Notes: a model not told the origin generated them from the letters alone. Shown: positions 11,771-26,270, numbered from the stretch's first letter. The stretch: 64,000 nt of DNA from Epiperipatus broadwayi (GCA_028023455.1 JAQFVV010006711.1:1-64000), one strand, 5' to 3'. Translations and numbers: made by a program.

Positions 11771-12859
11771 ATCAAAAAAAAAAAAAAGAAAGAAACCAAA
11801 TGTTAATCAATCTGATTATAATTTTTTCTATTTATTAAAGTGAATAAATTTTATTTTAATTTATCATGATACAAACAATACTATATTAGATATTATGTAT
11901 TAATTTTTCTTTTTGATTGTTTATTTAACAAATACATTTAATGTACATCTGGTATACATATAGTATTTAATAAAAGCTGAGCATTAATTCTTCATGAAAA
12001 TCATTTATATACCCATATAGACATATGACTATTACCATGGAAGTTCAATTAATTTCTTTTGATAAATAACTTATAATTTAAATGTGAAATACATTTATTT
12101 AATCTAAAGATATGTTAAAAAAAGTGAATTATTCCATTAATACTTTTTACATATAACTCGGAATCTTTTATCGTTCATGAGAGCTTGCTTTAAAATATTA
12201 AGACCAGTTTTGATGATGATCTATCAATAGACTATTGAATATATTAATAACTTAAGAGTCATAACTGAGGATCTTGCAAGAAATTAACTTTAGAAGTTGT
12301 ATTTAACATTTCAAAAGGGAACAAATAATTTAGAATACCTATGTTTACATATATATATAAAGGAAATGTGGCTTGCATAATATAAGGAGAATATTGATAC
12401 TTATTTATTTATTTTTTATTATAAGATTAATGTGACCTTGTCCTTGAAAACATATCTATGATTTTAAACTATCTGATTTCAATAGAATACTATTATTAAT
12501 ATTTTCATTATATTACTGCATTTTATTTAAATTTAAAGAACAAGTGGTATTCATGCAGATATGAACATATCCCAATAGATCTGGTTATTAATGTTAGGTA
12601 AATATTTAATCATAAATAAAAGATATATAATTTGGTGATTCATTTTCCTTTTAATTGCTTATTAATACATGAAGTCATCGTACTGTTAACTTAATCGTAT
12701 TCCCTGAGAACATCTGAATGCTAACGATTGCCTGCACAGATGTTATTAAATAACTACATTGTATCATACTAGTAAATTTAGACATGCTACTTTAATTATC
12801 TATAGTTAGTTGTTGGAAAATATAATGTATATTCAAATAAATATTCCCTTTGCTTCTAT
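11771..12859. other. Intronic AT-rich sequence
   Basis: Cas intron 2. Nothing recognised beyond A-rich runs. Confidence 0.5.
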
Positions 12860-13200
12860 TTTATATTTAGTAGGTAAATCATAAAAAATGAAACAAGTAG
12901 CTATGTACACATCCTTTTTTAATACCAAATTTCCAATTCAAATGACTCAGATTTTCCATTTGCTGTAATATCACTTCCACTTATTATATCACGTTGAAAT
13001 TATATGAATAAACTTAGGTGGATCTCCAACTAATTTCAAACAATGCCAAAGATCTGCTTGATTAATTGAGTCAAATGTCTAAATCAATTTAATAAAACCA
13101 ATATATTAATCACTCTTTTATTCCCAATATTTTCTCACATTTATCTGATAATAAAATTCATACCCCATTAACTACAATCATTTCAGTAGCTATTGTCAAT
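12860..13200 (-). mobile_element. Second-family LINE RT fragment
   Basis: A minus-strand reading near 12985-13100 gives GFIKLI, a stop, then TFDSINQADLWHCLKLVG and DPPKFIHII. This fits the RT block usually seen as F-V-D-L-x-K-A-F-D-S-V-N then L-W and PPKF in metazoan LINEs. It differs from both the RTE and the CR1/Jockey-like element in the window. Only this block is legible, so it is a very old fragment with vague limits. Confidence 0.6.
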
Positions 13201-14862
13201 AGCTAAAAAAAAAAAAGATGTCACAGTTATTTTCCTTACAGTTTCCTCTCTATATGATGTGGCACCTTTCCATATATTATCCTGGAGTTATTCACTAAAA
13301 GGACATTTCTAAGACCAAATTGTAAGTGATAAAAAATATAAAATTACAAACACTATCATTCTCTTTTATACATAACTCATTTTTAATTACTAAATTAGGT
13401 AAGCATAAGTAATTATATGAATAATTATATACATATGTGAACAAAAATTAAATATAAGTTATTATTAAATATCTTTATTTCATATATAAAAATTAAGAAA
13501 TATTATTTGCACATTATAATATTATATGGAGTTAAACTTAATTAGATGTTTAAATTCATAAATAAAAGATAGATGGAATTCTTGAGTCAATTGAAAAAAA
13601 AAGTCTAAATGACTTTATAAATTACAAATTAAATCTGTTTGTTATCCTATAAAAATATTAAACTTTCACAATTGTTAATATTAAGGCAATAAATTAAAGT
13701 AATAGTGATTCAGATAAGCTGATAGTTGCATAACTAGCTACATTTTATTCTATACAGAAAAACTGTTTCTTATCTATATCTAATTAAATCTTGTTACTTG
13801 AGAACAACAAAATAACTTCTAATATCTCCTATTACATATTTTAAGAAAAATTATCTCTTTCAGCAGAAATCTGTATTCTGTCTGCTTCTATCAACTACAG
13901 ACTATTATTATTTAAACAAATATTGTTTTTAACTTAAAATTCTATCCCAATTTAACACTATAACAAATAAATCAAAATTCTATTCCTATTTCTTCTCTTA
14001 TCAAATTAGTCATTTTCATAAAATCCATTATTATAAATTATTTCTGTTAATATATTATGCTATAAATAAATGATTACTTTAAACTTATGCCATTTAATAC
14101 ATTTATAATATTGGCATATCAAAAATCAATTAGCAATTGTCTGCATTGCTGTCATAAATAATAACATCATTTAACTAAATTTATTTTCCATCATGTTAAA
14201 TTTTATCAATTTTTCTTTTTCCAGCTCCTACTCCTCTTTCTTTAAATAATAGTTTTATTTTATACCATTTTTCATTTCTTTCAAGCAATAAAATAATTAT
14301 CCACTATAAATTTATTCAGTTTCAGTACATATGTCCCAGCTTTAACTTAATGAAATTTTTTATTTTGCTTTTAGATTGCATATTCAATTTTAAAGAACAT
14401 TTTTTACAAAATCAATTGTTCTATCTAATTAAACAGATTATATAGTTATAAAAATATCAGATGACTTTGATATAACTTCCTAACTTTATCAACTCATAAT
14501 TTTCCAATTATTTTTACCATTTTCTTAATAGGGACACAATAACATTTTTAATAACTAATATAAAAAGCATTTTTTTTTTTAAATCTAATTATAAACTATG
14601 CCTTTTACATTCACTTCCTGAAATTAATCTCTTTAAAGTATGACACCTTCTTCATCAACAATAAAGGCCACTTCATATTGCAACCACGTTTTTATTTTTA
14701 TAGACAGTACATTGAATACTCAGTCACCTGATCAAATCAAGTTAATCTGGCATCTTAATCTTTAATGAAGAATAGCTAAATATTATTAATCAATCAATAT
14801 TGGATGGCTATAGGTTTTCTATATAGAAGCAAATCTTAAGCCTACTTGTAACTTTAAAAAAT
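13201..14862. other. Intronic AT-rich sequence
   Basis: Cas intron 2. No element or exon recognised. Confidence 0.5.
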
Positions 14863-14945
14863 TTCAAGGTTAACCTGGTTGAATTTGAACTCCAATTCAT
14901 GTTGTGATAGACAAATATGCTAATCATTATGACAAGAATCTTCAA
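14863..14945 (-). mobile_element. Possible tRNA-Asp-like SINE relic
   Basis: On the minus strand an A-box-like segment (ATAATGATTAGCATA) is followed at normal spacing by a CTATCACA anticodon-arm-like block and a B-box-like GAGTTCAAATTC. This order suggests a decayed tRNA-derived SINE, perhaps from tRNA-Asp. No tail or TSD could be defined. Confidence 0.4.
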
Positions 14946-15253
14946 TGACTATTTACAAAATAATATAGCTTTAACATTTCACAAAAAAGTATTTAATATT
15001 ACAATTTATTGATTTTTATAATTTAGAAAATTCATTCTATCCATATATTACCATTAAAAATTAATAGCAAAAAAAAATCACTTATGAATACATTTTTATA
15101 CATCTAAATATATGAATAAACACATACATACTATATTAGATTAATTGCAATTAATATCCTACAAAAACTGATTCATAATCTAATGCAATGAGAGAAATAG
15201 ATAAAAAAAAAAATACTGTAGTGATTGATGAATTTATTAAATGGATATACTAC

Positions 15254-15523
15254 CTTATTTGGACTTAGATTTCCAATCTGCCTTCTCATATGTACTTGTG
15301 GAATTGATGGAGAATGATTAGCAGTTGGAATATCATACATGCCTGCTAAAATTTTGAGCCTATTACCAGGTGCTATTCCTTGCCTACCACGCAAAGAACA
15401 CAACCACCAGCCTTCCATATTATTAGTATTTTGTTCCAATACTGTTAAAATATCTCCTTTCTTGAATGCTAATTCATCTGGTGATTCAGCAATGTTATCA
15501 TATAAGGCTTTGGCAAGACAATT
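15254..15523 (-). CDS. Cas-family scaffold, exon 2 (SH3 domain)
   Basis: Internal coding exon of 270 bp (90 codons, phase 0 at both ends) on the minus strand, with a TTTTTTTGTAG acceptor and a GTAGTATATC donor. Residues 2-62 or so are a complete SH3 domain. Its landmarks are AKALYDNIAESPDELAF, KKGDILTVLEQNT, EGWWLCSLRGRQG and APGNRLKIL. The WWLC, GRQG and PGNRLKIL run is a signature of the Cas family (BCAR1, NEDD9, EFS and arthropod Cas), whose SH3 binds proline-rich sites on FAK and phosphatases at focal adhesions. Directly after it, GMYDIPTANH provides the first YxxP motif. The rest (SIPQVHMRRQIGNLSPNK) is linker. It splices in frame from a four-codon exon 1 at 28.1 kb and into exon 3 at 8.9 kb. 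No stop or frameshift is present, so the gene looks functional. Confidence 0.95.
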
Positions 15524-17059
15524 CTACAAAAAAATAAAAGTATATTAGTGATATTATCAAAATATACCTACTATTTTTAAGAAAGATTCTAAATGATTTT
15601 TTTCTCCAAATAGTAATATTACGCAAATATTACCAAATGTTCTCAATATTTTTTCTATTAGCAAAATAAATCATATTTCAAAATCATCTAACAGGATTTT
15701 TTTTTTTTTCTTAAAAAGTTACACGAGAATTACAATCAGTACTTCAAGCAGAAAAAATATTATGAATCTCATCACATTATTTCATATAAAGCAGTAAAAA
15801 CAACACATTTACATCTGCACATTGTTTATATTCTAATTTGTTTACATTTATCACATATATTAATACAAATATCTGTAATGATTTCAAATAAAATATTAAT
15901 ATTTGTATGCTACACAAAGAAAACATAATCATTTGTGATAACATACAATTATCATATAGACTTGTTTGTATTTTTAAGTAAGCAACAAAGATTTAATAAT
16001 TTATTTATTTTCAGCATTTAATTTCTCCATAAAATTTAATACATATCCAAATCTGAATAAATAATTTATATATTACAATTATTATTGATTAGTTTTGCTC
16101 TGTTTAAAAGTATTCGCTCTTAAACAAACAAGAGTATATCAATTTTTTAATTTGAGATTCTGATTTTGTAGTATATGTCATGAATCTAATTTGAAAATAA
16201 AGTAAATTCATATGATTACTGTTGTTATCAACATATAAATATATGTCATAAGTACAATTTTTATGAATATATTAAAACACAAATGAAATAATTTTAAAAC
16301 ATATTTGTTAGTTTGAATTTTTTTTTTTAACACTTTCTTTAAATGAATCAGTAAATATTAATTTGGTTATCAGAAAAACAGAAAAAAAACCAGATAAATA
16401 ATAAAATTACAATCATTTTTAATCTATAAATATTCATTCTCCAATCTAAAATAATTGAAATGTATTAAAACTTTTCTGAATTTCAAAGGATTTTGAAAAT
16501 ACTACTTTCTTAAATAGAAAAGCAAATTGATAAAAGTAAAAATATCACTTGCATAAATGTGTTACTGTTGCATTTAATTAAATATAACCAAATTTATAAG
16601 CAAAATAAAATTATGCTTAGAGAAATGAAAATACTAATATTTAATTATCTCTAAATATGCATGTATCTATTATAAAAGTTATCTTTATAATTTATATAAA
16701 GTTTTAGCAGGATATATACGGTTAACATTTTTAATAAGAAAATTGGCTTATTTATAAATGCCTAATTCATTTGAGAAATGTAGGTTGTCAAATATATATA
16801 TATGAGAGAAGAATCAGTCTGATATTTTTTTCACTGATTAATAGCTTAAGAGAGAATGCAATGCAGGTTTTGCTTAACCTGATATAAATATATAAACTGT
16901 ATACAAATATTTTCATATATACATAAATTGTCAAATAACATCATTAATGGCTTGTTGATGATGTGTATTTTAAAAATATATCTAATTAGAAGTAAAATGG
17001 TCAAAAAAGCATCCAAAAAAACTCTGAAAATATTTATGTAATAAAAAATTTAATTTAAT

Positions 17060-17300
17060 ATAATATTAATATTATTTATGTTCTTTATTACTTTTTACAA
17101 TGCTTTTTTACAACCCACTATTGATGATTTAGATTGCCCCGGTAATTGTCTTCAGAAATATATATGAGAACAAAAAGCTTTTCCAGTAGACTTTCATTAG
17201 ACAATGGCTATATCCAGGGGTAATTGAAACTGTCAATAGTGAGTTGTTAAAAAGCATTATAAAAAGTAATAAAGAACAAAAATGATAATATTATATAGAT
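17060..17300. mobile_element. Palindromic MITE with arms of about 90 bp
   Basis: The left arm (17062-17150) contains TTCTTTATTACTTTTTACAA, then ACAACCCACTATTGA and TTGCCCCGG. The right arm (17210-17298) is its near complement, including CCAGGGGTAATTG, TCAATAGTGAGTTGTT and AAAGTAATAAAGAAC. The outer 60 bp pair with very few mismatches, and a loop of about 60 bp lies between. No coding capacity is seen. Flanking TSDs are obscured by the AT-rich context. Confidence 0.78.
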
Positions 17301-20300
17301 TTGGGAATGCAATAAGATAAAGTTATAATACTTCATATAGAAATAAAATAATGGCTAAGTTTTATATATGGAGCATTCTATTAAATAAATTATAACCTTG
17401 TGACATTAAACATCTTGTTTTAATCAGTGTGTAACTTTTGTCAATTTTTAGATACCTCAGAATTTTCAGATTTTTTCCCCCAAGTAACCAGACTATAGAC
17501 AATTTACTTAATCATCCGAATGCTGATCAGTTAATGAATATCTAGCTATTTTTAGCTAGGGAATACAGGAAAAAATTAAAATTATAAAAATTTTATCAGC
17601 AGTTGGATAATCTAGTAATGTTTTCTCTGTGAAAGAATGTCAGAAAAACCTTTGCTTTGTAGGATTACTCATCGAAAGATCTACTGCTAACATGAATCTA
17701 CTTGATAACTTTTGCATATTTTGTATAAAAAAAATACAGAAAATACTAATTATAATAACATAGTAAACTTAGAAAATAAATTTGAAAATAATATATTTAG
17801 CAAAAAACCATTGCACAATGATGTTCAATAAATAAGATAAATATAGCCATTCTGTGAAATTAAATTAGTGACAAGAGTAAAAGCAAATCCATAAGAAGTC
17901 AATTTACAAAATCAATCCATAGATCGAGTACAAGTAAAAATTCAAAAAATACAACAATATGAAAAGTATACCATGTAATTCATAAGTAATTGATGGCAAT
18001 AAATCTATAAGAAATCCAAAAAGATATCAGTGGAAACATTAATTAACATCACAATTGATATGAAGTAAATCATGAAAGTAAATAATGTTTTAATGATAAT
18101 GTAAATGAAAATTTTCACCTATGTAGCTTTTATAGCATACAATTTTTTTCATTTACTTTATATATGAATATCTTTGGATATTTATTCATATTTTTAATAA
18201 TTTCTCAAACTTTATATAGTTATTATACATTGTGCATTGCATACAAAATATTTTTGTATTAAATAAATAGCATCTATATTTATTTCTTGAAGTAAAAGAA
18301 ATGTCATAAATGTCTTGAATTTTTTTTTTTTAAATTATAGTATTTAATATATATATATATAAACTGCACAAAACATTTTAAAACTGAATTTATTTCCTTA
18401 ACTTGCACTTTGAAAAAAAAGAGGGAATTAATAATAATAGCAATAATAAAAACCACAACTTTATTAATTTCACTTCATCAAATAGCTTAAATAAGAATAA
18501 TGATCTTCTTTGAATAACAATTTAACAGTACAAAAATAAAAAGATTTTTATGATTTAATATATAATATAGCTTTATAAAAACATTTCCAATATGTTATCA
18601 GTTTGTAAAAATGATATTATAAATTGGATTATATAAGAAGTTGTGGAACCACCATGTTTTATTTTAAATTTCTTTTTAATTTAGTTTATAAATATTTAAT
18701 TAACTGTTAACAAAATAATATATAAATGTGTTAATAAAATATTGTATTATAATAACTTTTTTCTCTCTCACTTTATAATTATTATAAGATACTATTATGT
18801 AATAAAAAGTATGGAAAAAATCAACTTATTTGCTAAAATATATAAAGTTACAAAAATTGCAGTAAATCACAATTTACTAATCGATCAAAAATGGCTAGTG
18901 AACATTTCTCTAGTATAAATATCATAAACAACAATTTAGAAAAATACAAAATCCAGAAAAACTCGTAGACCAATGTACAAAAGTGGTCAATATATATATA
19001 CACAGAAAGAGATTAATTAGAACAATATCTGTCTTCCAACTCCAGAAGCTATCTTCTCTAAAATCAACTAACACTAAATGACCATGAAATCAAAGTCCTA
19101 TGACAGGTTTCTGATTTATTGACCTCCTATTAGGAGTTACTGAATTTGCACTGTCTCCTTTCAATGACATCTATTATTCTCCAATTCAAAGTCAATAATT
19201 TAAAAATATAAATATTTTAAGATTTTAAAACCATGCCAATATAATGTAGTATATCCACTGATTTTTGTCATTGCTTTCATGCTGGATAAGGAGAAAATGA
19301 GTGATACCAATCCTGTAATACCAAATTAATAAGAATAAATATAAAGAACAAAGATATATAAATCAATGAAGAATTTGTTTTAAAATTAAATAAACAGTAA
19401 GCTTGTCATCCCTATATTTAACAGTAATTACAATATTTATATCAGCATAAAATATGTAAAAATGTTTATATTTTTGAAATAATGACATACTTTCATTAAA
19501 GATATACATAAAACTTTTAGAAATTTACAAAGCATCTAACTGATAACAATTCTATTGTGTGTCCATTTCATACAAAAAGAAAGTTAAAAAATACTCAAAG
19601 ATAAATTGCTTAAATAGATCAAGAATATCTTCAGAATTATTTTGCGTTGAAAAATTGTAAAATAAGTAGAAAAATTCTAGACAAATCTTTGAAAATGTGC
19701 CTAATAAATATGTTCTTGAACCATGCAAAGCAATGTCCATAAGTAACACAGGTTCATGGAGCACAATTGTAGCTATACATCAGGTGATTTGTATCAAAAA
19801 TATTCAATAGATCCTAAGACATCAATTATAGTTCATGAGGTCATTTATAATCTGTATAAAAAAAAAAAATCACTGGTTTACTTCTAAATTCAACATACAC
19901 ATTTACTGATCTTCAAATATAGCTGAAAAGTTTGATATTATCCAAGCCAAGTTAATATTAAAAAAATAATATAATATAGAATTTAAAACCAAAGATGAAT
20001 GATTTCACTTTAAAAGATCATAATTCTAAAAATATTGTATGTACAGAAAATTTATAAACAAGCATTGCTAATGAGCCATACCAAATGATTTGATCAGACA
20101 CAATAATATAGATATTCAAAGCATTTAATACAATTTTTAAAAAATAAAAAGGAAATATTAAATATATAAATATACCTAAAAAAAATTAAAAATTTTAAAT
20201 ACTGTTCAACAAAAAACTATCTAAAAGTTGAAATTACAATATTAGCAATATTAAAAAAGAAATAATGTATCCAAGTTAAGTTAATGTAAACAAATATTTC

Positions 20301-23300
20301 CAATGGAACTGATTACAAAAAAAAAAAAACAATTTAAATAATGCTAATCATTAGAAAATAGAAACATTTTTAATCAGAGAATTGAAAAATAAAAATTAAT
20401 AATAAATTAAAAATACAAAAATATAAACTTAATGCAAATTTTTTTTAAAAAAATAAGGAAATTAGAGAATTAAAAAAAAAAAACTATGTGCATAAGTGGG
20501 GATGGGGATCCAAAAATGCATTACAAAGTATATTCTAGAATAAAAATGACAATAGTAAGCAAAAAAAAAAAAAAGGCTAATAAGATTTTGTAAACAAGGT
20601 AATATTTGCGTTAAAAATAAAATGGTAAGCTAGTCAAAGTTAAAAAAAACAAAGGTTCTTTAATTTTATCCATTTACAATTGGCTCAAAGTCAATTGTGG
20701 GATAACATTAATCACAGTTTAGGAATAAGTACAATCTAGTTATCTATCTCCATAAATTCAATCAATTATTTGTGTTTTCTTTTATATACTGTATATATGC
20801 TTTTTTGCTGAGATAACTTGGATTTCTAAAAACAACCTTGTCAAATGGATCCTTTACTTGAATAACTAAAAGCATTTCATCTTTCAACTTTTAAATCAAT
20901 CACTAGTACTTTCAAATTTAGCTTTCATGCATGTGCATGTATACAAAATGCAGAAAATTAGATAAATTTCTTGAGGTATGATAGTTTAGTGTATCTGTGT
21001 ATTTCCTGGAGTTCATATTATAGTGAAGCTTGAATTTTTTTCAGATAACAATTACAGCTTTTATCAGATAGCTAGCCCATAGCTATTCGAACAAGTCATC
21101 CAATATTGATTCTAAATAGATAACTAGCTAGCATCAGATATTCACTCTATGTTGATCAAATAAACATGTATATGCTACAATAAAAAAAACAACAACAATT
21201 GCAGTATGAAAAACAGTTCCTTCAAACGAAGGAAATGTTATACACCTAAGAAAGCTAAGACCATAATTTACATTAAAATGATTTACTTTATTTAGAAATG
21301 TACCATAAATTTTAAATACATATACTTATATAAATATTTATTCTTCTATTCCATTTTCTCAAAGATCTCCAGAAAACATTTCAGAATATGAAAGCAAGAT
21401 ATATTTAGCCACATCAGGACTTTTTCCTTCATAGGTCTTTTATTAAACATATATTTTACAAGTGCATTTGTAGAAAAATATATAATGATTATTACTCATC
21501 TTCATTCTAACATAAATGAAATATGCATTTCATTGCATATAATAAATTGTGCTTAGACAATATGGACCACTGAATCTCATATCCATCGTCATTCAGAATG
21601 GTTGCTTGGACAACTGCATATTAACAATGCTATATATAGCTGCTAATCTTACAATACAAATATAATGAGAATTATCAAAATGTTTTTATGTTAATTGGGT
21701 AAAAAACATGTACTATAAGTAACTTCATCATAAAATTATCATTCATTTAGGATAGGAATTTCCATATATAAATCACTTTTTGATTAAGGAAAGCTATCCA
21801 CTAAATGTGTGTGAATAAACTTGAATAGTAAAAAGTGCATTAAAAACATTTTATCATGTCTATATTTGTATGTGCTTTAGTTTAAGAATTTTAACATTAA
21901 ATTTTACTACACACACACATATATTAAATAATCACCAGATAAAATTATATTGGGTGCATATAAATGTGTTACATATGTATCAAATGAAAATAGGATTAAA
22001 TTACAGCTGTTAAATAATATAAATATTTTTAAATACTTCACTTTCCACTAAAAATATAATCAAATTCCATAAAGAATATTAATTAATTGCCTTTTACTGA
22101 TGTATTGCCAAAAAAAAAATCCACAATTAACTATAATTCAACTGTTATAAAAGATCAATAAATACATTAAAATTGATGTGTTTAATGAAAATGCTTTAGT
22201 TGTGAATTCATGCATCATGATAATATCAATCAAGTACTGAGATATTCAGGACTCATTGTTAGATAGTTCTGGTAAATGTTATGCATTAATTAAAATTGTA
22301 CAAATTGTAAATCAGTTATCTTTGAACTTGAGTTCTCATGTTCTACATAGAAGAGTTAGTATATTCAATCTCTATAATTAGGAAGAGCTAAAGAATTTGC
22401 AAAGATCAATTACGTCATATTTAGCTTTAGACAAATTATTAACTTCATTTACTATTAATAAAATGCTTTGAATTAATATCATTAATACACATGTATATAT
22501 ATATATAATACTAAAAAAATTATTACAACTTTCTTAGCTTACATATACTTCTTTAGTATTTTCTATTTAGTTTCATTTTACAAATCTGCATCAATACTTG
22601 TATATTTATCTCTATTAGTGAAACATTGATAAGCCATTAGAATATAGTTAATAACATGGTGCCATATCTAGATAGTGACCCTGATTTTATTCTCATTTTT
22701 TATCCTATCTAGTTCCACAAGTTATAACACAATTACTAGATCATTTGTAAACTATGAAATAAATTTTAAGAGGACTGGATCTGTGCATGAAGGGAGTAGA
22801 TATAAACTACAAAGACCTGATGAAACAACAGAAATCTATTCAAAAAACATAGAGAACAAACAATTATCGATTTAGCAAGCCGTCTGCACACTAGGCATTC
22901 CAAAAGCAAATGATTCAAAAAATTTTATATTTTTAGTTTACATAAAAAAAATATTACCACTTTCAAATTTTCCTTAATTAGCAAGAACATTAGCTATTAA
23001 GGGCAAGGGCAACAATGTGTACTTTATTTACTGAATGCAAGTGAAAAAATAACATATAAGCTATCACACTTGATCAGATCTAGGACAAACATAATTTATT
23101 GAAGCTCATCACAAACATTTGGTTTCGTATGACCAAGTCAAAAGTTTGTAGACTTTTTTTTGGAGACAGTAAGATTACCAGCACTATGTATCTTAATATA
23201 GTCCATCAATTCCTTGAATCCCAACATCTTCAGGAGGTATTCTTAACATAGTAGTCTTTCAATAGAAATGAGGCATTAAGCTATCATTTCTTAATTGTTC

Positions 23301-23774
23301 AGAATTATCTTAATTGTTTTCTCCAGTCAATGATTTGATAGTGGAGGATTTTAAACCCAAATGGCTAATCCCCTAATTTAACACTTATAAGATTTTTTTT
23401 GTCTGGGCTTTCAATAAATGTGATTTATCATGAAAAATTACAAATGTAAGTAATGTTGTGCTGAAGATTACCCCTGATATGCTTGAATGTGTATTCCAAA
23501 AAACAAAAGATTGTTTTGAAATCTGTAAAAATATTAATGGCACATATGTAAAAACTGCTAACTAAAATTTCAAAGTATTATTTTTTGAGATATTTATTTT
23601 GAAGTAGTTATTTTTTATTTAAATACTTATGTAGTATCATATCATATCATATCATGGAGTCTTCTTTTTTTTTTTAAATTCTTTTTAATTTTCAAAATAG
23701 ATTATTTTAAAAATACAACTATAATAGTGACATGATCTGGATTTAAATATTTATGGGTTTTTTTAAAAAAAATT

Positions 23775-23955
23775 TAGGTTATTAGCTTGAACAAGTAAAG
23801 GAATTAAAAGTGGCTGCTAGATGTTTTAGTGTATTAGTTTTCAGCTTTGAATTCTAAACCCTCATTGATGAAAACAAAAGCCAAAAACAAATCTGGGAAT
23901 GTGGATGTAACAGCATTAGCATCTAACAACCCCTGAATAACTCAAGCTTAAAATA
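23775..23955 (+). repeat. Distant relative of the long-TIR element core
   Basis: Shares the order of blocks with 1840-1990: a TTAGCT-rich start, GTGGCTGCT, a CATTGATGA block like CTTACTGATGA, and AAACAAATCTGGGAAT like AAACTAATCTGGGGAT. The inverted arms are not recognisable, so it is probably an old, end-eroded copy. Confidence 0.45.
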
Positions 23956-25504
23956 GATGGTTCTAGAATAAGATAAAGGGAACTGCTCTTGGAATATATA
24001 TATATGTGGTTGGTTCATCTACCTCTAATATATAAAATTGAATATTATTAAGAATCAAACTTCACTAAAACATGAAGTTAGATAGTATTGCCATTTTATT
24101 TATGACAAATTAAATGTCATCTATTTATTATCTCCAGAAATAGTAATGTTTAATTATAACATTAAAAAATAAAATGGTTATATCTTAAATTCTATATAAT
24201 CTCAGAATTAATAAATAATCCCATAAAATTATTATATGGATGGATGGGCAAGAAATTAATTACTCAGTAAAAATACATAAAGATATTACTGATGGAAATT
24301 CCATTAACATATAACATCCAATTTTTAAGTTTTAAATTTGAATTATTGCAATGAAAAATATAAACAATTATGTAAATATTGCCAATTTCTTTTACCATTT
24401 TAATAAAAAAAAAAAAAAGAATTCAGAAATATGATAAGTATCAATCTAAAAGTAAAAAAATAAAAAAAGATATCAGAAACTGTAGTTCATTTGCTATAAT
24501 AACAAAAAAGTCCTATCAGAAATATAAATTCTATCAAAGCAAATTCTGAAAAAATAATCAGAATCCAAAGAAATTATTCTTGAAGAATCATATTGCAAAC
24601 ACTAGTTTTAATAGAAAGATTCTGAAAAACCATTTTAGATGCCAATACAAGTAATGATCCAGATAAATCGTGTAATATCAAATTTAAAAATTACTTTCCA
24701 ATATTCCTTAACAATTAGAATCCAGTTTTTTATTAAAAGATAAAACTATTTTGTGAAAAACTGCAATATGTATCAAAGGAATATTTTATAAGGCAAATAA
24801 ACAACAGAGCAATAATAACAAAAGACTAATTTATTTTCTTTCTAGTAATAAAACATACCGAAAATGCTTTTAATGATTGAAAAAATGCATTGTAAAAATT
24901 TCTCATAAAATATCCAAAGACCATTTTAGTGCCTTAATATCAATGTTACAACAATGAAAAATATGTAAATACTGGTGAATTGTTGCAAAAAGAAAACAGA
25001 TAAAAATCCTGAAGAAAATAATTTTTAACTGAAAGATCTTTTCATAACAGTTTTTATTTATATATATAATTTTCAATAATAGCAGTTCTCTTGTTTGTAT
25101 TGATTTGTTATCATAATTTGATCCATTATTTAAAAATTACATTTGAAATTATGCATATACTTAAGATGAAATATTTTGCACTTTTATGTTAATGTATAAG
25201 ATGACAACCTAAGTCAACAGCTGGCATAAGATATTAGTATAAATAATATTAGAAATAATAAGATGCTAAAAATTACTGAATCAATATAGATTCAAGCTAT
25301 GATAATCAAATAATTTATTGATACTTTGTTAAATACTTAAAAAAAGGAAAATTTCTTACATTTGTTTCAAATATACAATATGTTAGAAAATGTTTATAAG
25401 ACATTTTAAGGCACTTCTAAAAACCATAACATAAACATACAAAATCTAAAAACTTCCACCACCCACTGTACTAATAATATAAGCAAAATATACAAAATAC
25501 AAGA

Positions 25505-26270
25505 TTAATTCAACATAAATATAAGAGATCACCTATTTATTTGCAGTCATTAGAAACAGGTCATAGATTTGAGATAGATAGTATAAAAATGATTAATTAT
25601 ACAAATAATAGAAGGGATAGGAAAATTAAAGAGGCAATATTGATTAAGAATATAAAACTAAATCTTAATAGGAATTTTGGGGTAAAGACGATAATTTTAT
25701 AAGCAATTATTAATAATAGTTTAAATTTGAAAAGGGTTAAAAGAATAAAGTTGAGAAAAATGATGATAGAGGGAGGTGTTAAACAAGTGTACAAATTTTG
25801 TCAGTTGGATTTTTAGAAATAAGACTGTAAAGAGGTAGTAATTTTTGTAATGCAAAAAAGTAATTTGTAATGTGGGAAAAGTTAATTGATAATTATAAAA
25901 TATTTAATAAAAATAAGAAAAGGTTAGAAGTTGATTTATAAGATAAGTAAAATGACAATAATATATTAAATAGTAGAATGTTAGTTTTATCATTATAATA
26001 AATAATAATTTAAAAAAAAAATAAAATAAAGTGATATAAATGTGTATAGAATTATTTAAGAGTAAAGTACTAAAATGGGAAATGATTATTTATAATGGTC
26101 AGGTTAAAATGTATATATTTTTTTTTTTGTGTATTTAATTATGTGTATGAATATGTGTATTAATTATATAATTATATATTTGAATATTATAGCTCTGATG
26201 ATGACTGCAGAACAGTTGAAACTGTTAGTTTTGATATAAATAAATAGTATTGATAATGTGTTTAAGAAAG
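25505..26270 (+). mobile_element. Penelope-like element fragment (GIY-YIG end)
   Basis: The frame from 25505 to the TAA at 25702 gives 65 residues. They include SLETGHRFEID, KMINYTNNRRDRKIKEAILI and LNLNRNFG. This matches the C-terminal part of the GIY-YIG endonuclease domain typical of Penelope-like retroelements (ETGH, then R-x-R-K-I-K-E-A, then LN-R). About 500 bp downstream lies CTGATGATGACTGCAGAACA followed by GTTGAAACTGTTAG. That motif is common in the terminal repeats of such elements. The RT part is missing, so this is a 3' fragment. Other GIY-YIG carriers cannot be fully excluded. Confidence 0.68.

Larger units (their letters stand above)
8886..15253 (-). other. Cas intron 2 (6,368 bp)
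   Basis: Runs on the minus strand from donor GTAGTATATCC after exon 2 to acceptor TTTTTTTCTAG before exon 3. It holds a palindromic element, two tRNA-derived SINEs with clear TSDs, an RTE 3' fragment, a second LINE RT fragment and a possible tRNA-Asp-like SINE relic, each listed separately. A TTTA microsatellite lies at about 9538-9566. The remainder is featureless AT-rich sequence. Confidence 0.8.
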
